Assembly (NCBI GenBank): GCA_016801845.1
Contig: CM028907.1
Coordinates: forward strand, 16,274,598-16,338,597
DNA: 64,000 bases
Direction: 5' to 3'
Source: Polydactylus sextarius
Taxonomy: Eukaryota; Chordata; Actinopteri; Polynemidae
How positions within the stretch are numbered: the stretch's first letter is position 1; every line of letters starts with the position of its first letter. Of this stretch, positions 1 to 26,417 are shown in pieces. The notes beneath the pieces are model-generated. The model did no database searches. It worked only from the letters and a program-made list of their open reading frames with translations, and had not been told where the DNA came from. Both the position numbers and the translations under genes were made by a program.

Positions 1-594
1 GGCAAATCAAATCCATTTCTCAACTCGAGAGCGCTATATGCACACGCACGCGTGCATACACGGAAACAAACACATAACACGCTGAAAAATTAACAGATTA
101 GAAGTCATCTGCAAGGAGCAAAATGCCAAGCGCAGGCGTGGTGAAGTTAAAAATGTCAGTTACGAGTTCTCACCCACTTGACTCCATAAGCCACCGTCGT
201 CACCATACTGCTCATAATCACAAATCTGGAGCTTCACAAAAGGTTTGGTGCTCGTCAGCACCGCAGTGTTCTGTGAATCACACCTCCACCCCATCTGTCA
301 CCCTTTATCTTTATCACGCAAATCACAAGGACACCGAAAAATACAACGGAAAAGCCTCAGGCTGTGATCAAAAAGAAACAACACTTTCAATGTTCCACTT
401 CGGTCTCTCTGTACAACAGTTTCCAGAGTTCACTACAGCTGATAGATTTGAAAGGGCATGACTAAGAGCTAATTCACAAACGGACACATTTTTTATATGA
501 ACAGTTTTTATCCGCTGAGGTGACACGCTGTCACAGAGGATATTACACGGAGAGTGAGGCGAAATAATGGCTGACCAGTGTGTAATTTTCTTAC
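1..594 (-). other. suclg1 intron (part), no gene seen
   Basis: Intronic sequence downstream of the last visible suclg1 exon. The exon that should continue with the C-terminal domain was not found on the minus strand, so the intron runs off the left edge. A short alternating-purine/pyrimidine stretch (cacacgcacgcgtgc) lies near position 41. Open frames here are not conserved-looking. Confidence 0.7.
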
Positions 595-10477
<9,883 letters not shown>

Positions 10478-10736
10478 CTTCGGTCATTCACCAATGACAC
10501 CGGAGGCTGAGGACTTGACACACGAGCTTTAGCTGACTATAAATATCCCCGAGGAATTTTGAACTGGTCTTAAAGCATATTTATACCATAATAAACACTA
10601 AACGTTTCTTTTTTATTTCTGGTTGAGTGAAATCGGATATTTTCGTGGACTGGTCGTCTAATGCATAAAATAAACAACAAAATAAACACACTAAAATGAG
10701 TTCAGGCGATAGACGAGGCTGCAAAAATTCTCAGTG

Positions 10737-10757
10737 ACTTCTGGGTAATGTAGTTCT
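10737..10757 (-). promoter_or_regulatory. ZNF143/STAF-type motif upstream of suclg1
   Basis: On the minus strand this reads AGAACTACATTACCCAGAAG plus one base, close to the ACTACAATTCCCAGAATGC-type STAF/ZNF143 element. It lies about 260 bp upstream of the suclg1 start codon and in the sense orientation. ZNF143/THAP11 sites are common in promoters of nuclear genes for mitochondrial proteins. Binding is inferred from the motif alone. Confidence 0.55.
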
Positions 10758-12164
10758 ACACAGATTATGACCAGTTTATCAACACTACACTGTATATCAG
10801 CACTAGAGGGCGCAGCACTTACAAGGACAATTTCATCAACTCAAGGTCTAAAGCCTCCCGAGCCTTTAACTGTATGTTGTAAATTTTAATGAAATATATT
10901 TAATTCATTTTAAGATTAAGATTTTTATATACTCTATTCCCATGCAGGAAAGAATGATGGGCTCAAAGCTTCTTTGCCAGATCAGTGAATTGCTTAATAC
11001 GTCTGACTACTCATAAAGGCATAATGTTGATTTGTTCAAAATGGCCTTGAATCTGTTTTTGGCATTTCTGAATTTATTTGTCCAGTCCATTTTCCCAGTA
11101 GCTATGTAGCAACACAAAGCTTTCAAAGGGGGGGAAATCAACTATGTATTAATTCAGTATATGATGAACTCTTATTTGAAATGTTAATCTGTAATCATTT
11201 GACCAGATTTTTGCCTTGGAGTCACTGTCATAGTTTACTTTGCATCCTCTTGTGAGCAACTTATGATAATGATGACTTCAACCTCAGAACAAGATGGTAG
11301 TGGCCAAGTACATTTATTGTACTAAGTACATGTACTGTTATTGCTTTACTTTTTTTCTAGTTAGATTATGTAACCTGATGATTTGATTTCTTTTATACAT
11401 CAAATCTTACAAAATTCCAGAAGAATCAAACATGGTCTGACCTTTTTTTCTTGAAGTCATTTAAAATCATGGCATCACCTGCTACTGAGCTTAATTGTCT
11501 TGCTTATTATCTGTATTCACAGACTGTCACCTGATTCCTTGAGGATTCCTTGAAGTTTTTCCTTTTATATCTACTTTCATCTAACTTTAATTCTTTTGCA
11601 AACTTTCAACCAATGACTAGCTTACATAATTGCCTATAATTAGTGGTCCCATATGAATGAAGCTAAGCCTCAATTTCTCAATTTCTCAATTTCTCAGTGT
11701 ACTTAACAATATATGCAATTATTGCAATACCATGTATGTGTATTGCAATAAACCTGGATCCTAAAAGTCCACAATGATGTTTTCTTAGGCAATCCCTGGT
11801 ATTTCATAATGATGGTATGCTGTCAGATAAAAAACCAAGAGAAGTGAAACTGTGATTGTGAACACTGAACACTCATCAATGATCATGATCATCATGATTG
11901 CAGAGATATAACTTTAAAATCATGAGGATGGTTCATTTCCACTAGTTAATCACTACACTTAGACTTTCAGATTATATCGTCATAGATAAGGCAGATATAG
12001 CATTTTGCTTGTTGAATTTATTAAAACATTAAATACATGCCAGCATAACCCACCCAAGACACAATATCTTTATAACCGTGGTGTTTTTATTTCTGAAACT
12101 TCAAAATCTAATTTTACAAGAGGAACGTGAAGTAAGCAGTAAGTCACCGCCGTCACGCTGAGTT

Positions 12165-12300
12165 TTTGTCCAATCAGGAGCCACCAACTCCTCCAACGCT
12201 GATTGGTTCCTGACGCTACCGTCATACGTCGTTTCTACGTAAATTCACGACGTCTTTTACGCTTTTTCTTCGGCCGTTTTTATGCTATATGGGAGGAGTG
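12165..12300 (+). promoter_or_regulatory. cisd2 proximal promoter: paired CCAAT boxes and CRE-like site
   Basis: A forward CCAAT at 12170-12174 (CCAATCAG) and a reverse one at 12202-12206 (ATTGG) are 32 bp apart, about three helical turns, as is typical of NF-Y pairs. GACGTC at 12249-12254 is a CRE/ATF-like palindrome. The block has locally higher GC and CpG than its flanks and lies 100-230 bp upstream of the start codon. Transcription start is inferred to lie about 12290-12340. Confidence 0.6.
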
Positions 12301-12398
12301 TACGTACCGGTGACTGACTGCGCTCAGAAATGAACGCAATGGCATAAACGAACCCCAGGAACTATCCAAGTCAAATCTGCCCATTGGAGCAATTCAAG

Positions 12399-12885
12399 AT
12401 GGTTTTAGAAAGTATTTCTAGGATAATAAAAGTCCAGCTTCCAGCCTATCTCAAGAGGCTTCCGCTACCGGAGACCATCGGTGGATTTGCAAGATTAACA
12501 GGTAAATTAGCAGTAGCTTGTGCTGCACTTTCTGACTGACCTGTAAAGATGACTTTTGAACACTTTCAACATACAGCTCTTTACCTTAGCTAGCATGCAA
12601 ACGAAAACACAGGGACAGCCGTGGTTAGTGTGTGTGTGTGTATATATCCTAGAAAGAAACCCCTGCTTGGTCCTCAAATGCTGCTTAGCTCCTCTAAAAC
12701 CCTTCGTCATCGTTTTAATTTGTAGTTCTGTTTAGCAACTTCAGCTTAGCAGTAACCTCATGGTTGTACCTGTTAAACAACAATACTCTGCACAGGTGAG
12801 TTTGATCATGTTGTCAGCAGGGAATGCATTAACTTTACGACTTTAACCAATAAGAGCCTACATCTCACAAGTTGCAGCATGTCCT

Positions 12886-12977
<92 letters not shown>

Positions 12978-15126
12978 TGTGTGTGTGTGTGTGTGTGTGT
13001 GTCTGTGTGTGTCTGTGTGTGTCTGTGTGTGTCTGTGTGTGTGTCTGTGTGTGTGTCTGTGTGTGTGTCTGTGTGTGTGTCTGTGTGTGTGTGCGCGCGC
13101 GCTTGTTGGTGGTGTTAATTGGAAATATGCTTATGTGCTTCTAGCGAAATATGTATCATGAAGTAACGCACAGGCATGACTTGAATAGACTGTATGGTAC
13201 AGTATAGTCCTGTATGTCAGTGTAGTATATATGCTTCACCATTCTTGTTCTGTAACCTTCTACATTTCAAAGTCATCACAATTCCTGCAAAATGCAATAT
13301 AGAAAATTCTCACTGATTTCATTCATCAAAAAATGATTTAATTCAATTTCAATTTATTCAATTTAATTGAATCATCAGACCAGTGCACAGACCAGCGGAG
13401 GAGCTGGGGCAGTTTTTTTTTCTCTCTCCTTCAGGGTATTGTTTCAGCTCTGGAAACATTCCTTGGGTAGATTCTCAGAAATCAGGAGTCAGAATCAGTA
13501 TCAGGATCTTTTATTTAGTTTCACAAATCTTGTGGACCCATATATCTTTTATCTGTAACGTACAGGGGGATAAACTAATTGTGATAAAAGTTTGTCAGTA
13601 TCAAACCAGGAGCTGTTGTATGTTATCACTCATGGCATCATGCAGCTGTCACCACAGCAGACAAAAGCTAATACATTAACTTATTTGCAACTACTCAAGA
13701 GGAAGAGTCAACATGTCACGCAAATAACAAAAACACTATTTTTTTCACAGCTTCACAGTTTAAGTAAAGCAGTGAGTTGATACAGCAGTGAAAGGCCAAT
13801 AATGAGAACTTCAGTTTGACACTCGGGCCTCACACACCTCCGCAAAGTGTCAAATGTAGTCTGAAATAGCCCAAAAAAACAGAGCTAGTTTTGCATAACT
13901 GAAATATTTTCATTACATGAGATGAGTAATTTTAGTGATTGTGTCCTTCAGTTTTGAATGCGATGTTTCCAGATGTTGCCTGAAGATAAATGTCTGCTAT
14001 TTCCCTTTGTCATGAATTAGCAATTTAGTCCGCTTAGATTAGAAGTTGAAAGATTCAGTGAGTGCGCCGACACAAAATGAAGCGAACATAGATCAAGGAT
14101 TAGCAGTGTCCCATTAGGTATCAAAATCCTCTTATTCAAAGTATTATCAAACGTTCCAGGAACTGGTGTGTAACTTGTAGCTAAAAGTAAAATCAACTGT
14201 GATTAATCCCTCAACTGATTCACTTGTGTCTTCTCCACGTGTGCAATGGGTTTTTCCCATAGCACAGCCAGGCTCAGTGTGGCATTTCCCCTGATGACAC
14301 TGGTCCAGCAGAGATAGTGTTTGACCTTGCACTTAACTCACTATAGGATGGGGAGAAATATAGGATTAGACTAAATCTGTTCATATACCTGTTTATTTGA
14401 AAAAGATATAGTAGATTTATGTGTCATTATTTGACATTCTTTTAAAAAATTCATCGTGAACCGGCAATTGTGAAGTGATTATGTGAAATGTGTAAAAAAT
14501 GTCAAATGATACGTCATCATGATACGTGATGATCAAAAAAAAGTAGGCCACATAGTGACAAAGTTGCATGCTTTTGCCTAAGCGACAGTTAATTGTAAAT
14601 AAAAAGCAGCAAACATTTGAGAAGACAAATGCCACATGACACATTCAGCCCGTGGGAACACTAGTTTCACAAGTTCACTTGTGGTTTGTAATGTTTCTGT
14701 AGTGTCTGAGTGGCTCCGGTTGCTGCCTCTCCTGGGTATCCTGGCTTTGCTCGGATATTTGACCATTCGCCCGTTCCTGCCCAAGAAGAAGAAGCAGCGA
14801 GACAGCCTGATCAACCTGAAGATCCAGAAAGAAAACCCCAAAGTGGTCAATGAGATAGACATCGAGGACCTGAACAGTGCAAATGTCTGTTACTGTCGAT
14901 GCTGGCGCTCCAAAACTGTAAGTCGATGAGTTATTTTCTGATTATTTACCTTTTATTTATGTTGTGTGTTTTTTAACTTAACATAACATTACTGTAACAT
15001 TTTAATCAGCTAATATTAAGTTGTTTCCTGTTTTAGTTTCCTGTCTGTGACAAGTCACACTTAAAGCACAATGAGCTAACTGGAGACAACGTTGGACCGC
15101 TCATACTTAAAAAGAAGATCCTATAA
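12399..15126 (+). CDS. cisd2: CDGSH iron-sulfur domain-containing protein 2 (CISD2 / NAF-1 / Miner1)
   Basis: Three coding exons, 12399-12501, 14703-14917 and 15037-15126, join in frame to give 135 residues, the standard CISD2 length. The protein is anchored in the ER and outer mitochondrial membranes and carries a redox-active 2Fe-2S cluster in its cytosolic domain; it acts in calcium handling, autophagy and cluster transfer. Visible parts are an N-terminal lumenal segment (MVLESISRIIKVQLP), one membrane helix about residues 38-60 (WLRLLPLLGILALLGYL), a Lys-rich stop-transfer run KKKK, and the cluster domain. Ligands Cys99, Cys101, Cys110 and His114 are all present (YCRCWRSKT ... CDKSH). The CDGSH signature reads CDKSH, so Gly112 of the human protein is Lys. 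The C-terminus LTGDNVGPLILKKK is intact. The start has A at -3 and G at +4. Gene structure (three exons, same phases) fits the family. Confidence 0.98.
12889..13102. repeat. (GT)n with GTCT variants ending in (CG)n, cisd2 intron 1
   Basis: Pure GT for about 88 bp, then GT interrupted by regularly spaced CTG variants, ending in GCGCGCGCGC. The tract is alternating purine-pyrimidine for most of 214 bp. It starts 388 bp after the exon 1 donor of cisd2. Long open frames through it are artefacts of the repeat. Confidence 0.97.
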
Positions 15127-17864
15127 TTGACCGCTAATGGGAGTTCTCCTCTCACCTCCCCAGTCTTCAGTTCTTAAAACTTTATAGGTTTTGTCTGTTT
15201 TTCTTTTTTTTGTCTTAGTGTCATGTTTATGTTAACTCCCTTTTATTTGAAGTGGTTCGAGCACATTAAAACAGACATTAACACAGTCTGACTGTGAAAA
15301 CGTTTAGTCTCTTTAGTGGCTTTGTTCAGTTAGGAAGGGCTCTTTTTTGTTTTGTTTTGTTTTTGTTTTTAATGCCATTTTATATTTTCAGAATCACTTA
15401 CAAATCCACGGGACCACTTCCAGGGGGCAAACTTGAAACCTAATTTCAGTGACATTATGTCTTTCAATCATTTTCAACCCTAAAGGGGGACAGGTTTATT
15501 CCTAGTGAAACAGCCATTTAAATGAAACCGGTAATATTGGTCCAAGCTGTAATCAACATTTTTTTTTGCACTGTTTGCTTTCATTTTGGGCGATTCTTCT
15601 ATGTTATTTAACAGCCAGTCGTTATTTTTTATTTTATTTCATTTTATTTTTTTTTAGCTTTCTTTATTTCACTTCAGATTTTCTGTGCCAGATATTAACA
15701 TACTGTCAGGATGTGAAATACTCTCTGTTTCTAAGTTATTGTTTGTATGGGAGGATGCTTACTGTTCCTGAAATGTTTTTATTTTTTTGGTAACCCTTAA
15801 ACATTGGAACACATTTTGTATTAAACGCTGTTGCCTTTAAACATTTCAAAGCACCGTACTGTTGATTAATATCTAGTCATAAACTCACTACTCTGTTGAG
15901 GTTTCAGAAAGCAACTCATGCACCGTTAAAAAAAAAAAGGCCATGTACTTTCTTTTCTTATTTTTTTTTAACCTCTGTATTGTAAGAAAGACCGTATATA
16001 GTTGATTTCCTACTGGAAGGTTTTTCTTTTTAATTCAGTAATATTTTATACGTGACTTGTTTGTATTGTCAGATCTGTATTTTCACGATGGAACTTTTCT
16101 AAAGGGAATAGCTGGAAGAGTCACAGGATGTTTATCTCATTTAACAGTTTTGACAAACACAACCTTCATTCTCTCCCTTTCACTCTTTACAACTGGGGAA
16201 CAACTGGGGGACACTTAACCTTGAGCTGAACTAAATGTAAATGAGTGACATGGAAACTTGAGTGCATCATTTTCTTAACGTGTCTTCTTACTCTTTTTTT
16301 GTTTTGTTTTTGTTTTCTGGGTAAAAACTTACATTCAGGATTACATTTATATATTTATATTATTACAGATGAGTCAGTTTGTGAAAAGAATTAACGGTAC
16401 AGTAACACCGGCTTATGAATAACACCCAAAAAAAGCAACATTGTGAGTAATAATTAACCTCCATGCGACATTTACGGGACAATCAGGCTTTTGATGGGAA
16501 TAGCTGAAGTCTGTGCTGTGGATGTTTGCATAGTTAAAGTACAGTACAAGTATGATGTATTTATGTCACTGGTGATTGCATTGTATTACTACATTAGCCT
16601 GCATCAAACAGTATAAATACACAGTACGTCACACACACAAATGTATTTTAAAGCCACAACAAAACTCAAGAGATGAGACAATTTCTTCATATTTAAATAA
16701 TTTATTGCTTAAAGGATATTTGGTAAAAAACTAATGCTCAATTCTATAAATTCATCAAATATTTTCTAACAGTACATAAGAGTATTTAAACGAGGCCATA
16801 TAAATTCAAACAAATCAAAATCAAACCACATGCTTTTGTGATAAAATAAAAAAAAAAGTTTTGTTTGTAACAAACGTAATGAGGAAAAAAAAGAAAAACA
16901 ATCTAAATTTGCTTTCCATCATAAACAACCTATATATGGTTTCGTTTACAAATGGATGTTTTGAATATGGACATGATCACGTTGATCATGATCATGATCA
17001 GACATCGTGCCATGCAGCAGATGAAAGCAGTTTTAGCAGCATTGTGTACAAACCAGGGGAAAAGTACTGTGGATTATTTGGATCTTTTCCTGAGTTAGTT
17101 AGTTTGTTTTTTGTTTTGTTTTGTTTTTTTTTTTTGTTTTGGTTTTTTTAAAACGACACAAAAAGCTAATGCACATTTTAATAGAAAAATACACAAAACA
17201 TACACACAACACATAGCTGTTAAAATGTACCAAATGTAGAACACCTAAAGTCTCAGATGTGTGTCAACCGTTTATAGTCTAATTCAAAACAAAAAGAAAT
17301 ACTGCTAATGTCAGTACATTCAGTTACATAAGTCCTCTTAAAAAGAAACTTATTATAATAAAGTACGGCGTCATTGCCTTTTCAAGTCCAAGTACAGTAA
17401 AGAGCTTAGATAATTTACGTCATAAAAATGGGCAAATGGTGGATCCAGTGGATCTGACCGATGGGAACAATAGCCACCTTTACATAAATGTAAACCATAT
17501 TCATACCTGCAGAGCACACACATACACACCTATGTGTGTATAAAAGTCCAAAATAAGATATGAAGTTGCCTTATTTTTGGACCAGAAATGAAATCACCTC
17601 TTGCATACTATTCACACAGCATTGCAGAGCAGACACTTGGATATGGATCATTTGTTTAGAGTCTGAGGCCTGGAAACCACCAGTAGCTATAAATAAAGAA
17701 TGATTCATGTGTTCCTGCAGCATGGCAACTGTCAGGAACTGAATGGAAGAAAGAGACAAAGACAAGAGAGCTACTTGATGTCTAAAATAGAGCTCAAATG
17801 TCTGAAGTGTCAACAAGTGGCGGAAGTCTCGTGAAATGTCCTTGCGTCCTTGAGACAGGTGGTG
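15127..17864. other. Convergent 3' region of cisd2 (+) and slc9b2 (-)
   Basis: 2.74 kb between two facing stop codons. Poly(A) signals seen: plus strand 15820-15825 (ATTAAA) and 16845-16850 (AATAAA); minus strand 16701-16706 (AATAAA). If the distal sites are used, the two 3' UTRs overlap around 16.7-16.85 kb. T-rich runs and GATCAT repeats (16974-17000) occur. No independent gene was recognised. Confidence 0.6.
15820..15825 (+). other. Candidate cisd2 poly(A) signal ATTAAA
   Basis: ATTAAA lies 694 nt after the cisd2 stop codon in AT-rich sequence. A canonical AATAAA lies further on at 16845-16850, so a longer 3' UTR is possible. CISD2 is known for a long 3' UTR in mammals. Confidence 0.4.
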
Positions 17865-24636
<6,772 letters not shown>

Positions 24637-26348
24637 AGCTGTTTGCTACAGTATTTCTGATCCACTCTCTTTTCTGTCACTGTGCATCAAGCTGAGGGGT
24701 GGAGTTGGCCATTGGATGGGCAGTTCCTTCACTTATGCTTCTCTGTGTCCAGCTCTGACCTCAAGTGCCTATTCACACAGCATGGTTTTTATCAGAAAGA
24801 AAATAAATTATTATTTACTTAATAACGGGGAACAGTGATGTTGACACAGGTGTGGAAATTGGCATCACATGAAATAGGTTTAATCACACACACCTTGGTC
24901 TATCTACCCAAACATACAGGTTTAATTGATGTTAATGACGTGATGACAGCTAATACTAGTACATGTGTGCTGTAATAACATGACATGACATAGGAAAATA
25001 AATCAACTTGTTACATTAGTCGAGTGTTAATAGCAAAGGGTGATGCTAAGCTACATACACAAACTACACTAACGCTACTACAATGTTTTGACAGTTACTT
25101 ATGGCGACAGACGTTGGTTAATCCACTTCTGACCAAACAGACCACACTAATCAATGCTTACAGCTCGGCCATATGGCACATCTAGCTAGCGTTAGCTCAA
25201 GTAGGTTAGAGTTAACTAGCAAATGCCAACAACAAATCAATCGCTTGGTAGCGGTCTAGCTAGCCGGCTGGAGGTTACTGCATGTCTACTGACAGTTTGA
25301 GTTCAGTGCGTTAGTGAAGCTGAGTAACACAAGTCCAGGAACAGACACAAGTGAAGCTATGTACAGTAATTAGCCGCCGAAGAGGTAAATCCACGCCTCA
25401 CGATAAAACCATGCCGGTGGATCCATTATCGGACACAAGCGTGTCATTTTCTTTTTGTAGCGACAGCAATTACAAATGATGTCCCATTTACTGAAAAAAT
25501 AGTTTAAATTTTAAGGGTGCCATTTACCTGGCAACTTTATTATGAACAGTATGTTAGAGTGGAACTAGCTTGGCACGCGGTTGACACATGTCCTCGTGTT
25601 GAAATGAGGGAAGATCTTGTAATGTAACCTGACGTTACCAACAAGTAACCTCAAAGGTAAACACGTATAACCCGACCGTCGAAAAACGTCTAAATTCGTG
25701 CGACATAGTTTTTTGGCGTATAATATCTTCAAACGTATCGAGGTGACTGCTGTCCGATATTGGATGCATCGCCAGTAGCTGCCTGTGTACTTCCTACTAA
25801 CAGCTGTCAGTGAACTCTCCACTCCCATTTAAAAACACAGTAACAGGAGCTAGCCACCGCCAGAGACCTCTGCTGACGGTTATCACATAGATATGTGACG
25901 TGTGTGCGTATATGTGTGTGGAAGAAGAAGAGGGAAAAAAAAAGACTCACCTCATATCGTACACACTGTCATCTCATGTGATCTATTAGCGGCAGCGTTT
26001 CTGGCAGCGCTGCGGCAGATAAGAGCAGCTGGGAAACGGGGAATGAGGCGGATTAGTGATGGCCACGCAACTATGTACCGGAGCGCAAGGGTTAGAGGGG
26101 GAAGTTAGCTTCATTAAACACGTCTCTCTCAAGAGTATTGCTGAAGACGTTTTTAATACTGTTTCATCACTGATCAAACTGACATCCACACAGACAGATT
26201 GCTTTACAATGAGTCAAAGACTGTGTGTGTTTACGTTAAGGCTTGTTACCATGGAAACATTAGCAGCTTTGATTTACACTCAAGGGTAAATTTCTCTCAC
26301 AGACAAAATTAACATGCAAAATCAAGAGATAATCATCTGACTACACAC
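24637..26348 (-). promoter_or_regulatory. slc9b2 5' flank / 5' UTR region, also spacer to bdh2
   Basis: 1.7 kb between the slc9b2 start codon and the bdh2 poly(A) signal. A GCTAGC/TTAGCT-rich patch lies at about 25180-25275. A minus-strand sequence CGATATGAG followed by GTGAGT (about 25947-25962) could be the donor of a non-coding first exon; this is a guess from the splice motif. No coding exon was recognised. Confidence 0.45.
26245..26258. promoter_or_regulatory. X-box-like RFX motif
   Basis: GTTACCATGGAAAC matches the near-palindromic RFX X-box pattern (GTTRCC-N2-GGYAAC) except for one base. It lies 1.6 kb upstream of the slc9b2 start codon and 160 bp beyond the bdh2 stop. Function is not shown by the sequence. 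Confidence 0.4.
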
Positions 26349-26354
26349 TTTATT
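26349..26354 (-). other. bdh2 poly(A) signal AATAAA
   Basis: Plus-strand TTTATT is AATAAA on the minus strand, 64-69 nt downstream of the bdh2 stop codon. It implies a very short 3' UTR. Confidence 0.7.
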
Positions 26355-26417
26355 AAGGTATAAAAACAAAATAAAGTAATAGTCTCCACTAAGGTCGTGA
26401 TGAGTTTGCCACAGTTT

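Larger units (their letters stand above)
10478..12398. other. Divergent intergenic region suclg1 / cisd2
   Basis: A 1.92 kb region between head-to-head genes, with 5' flanks and untranslated sequence at both ends. A small tandem repeat of CTCAATTT-type units lies at 11671-11696. No open frame with coding character and no RNA gene was seen in the middle part. Confidence 0.6.

Noticed and set aside
12879..13161. Three overlapping open frames of Cys-Val repeats
   Set aside because: They are translations of the GT microsatellite in cisd2 intron 1.
13490..13560. LINE tail candidate (TCAGAATCAGTATCAGGATC)
   Set aside because: The match to the usual AATCAGAATCAG... tail is too weak.
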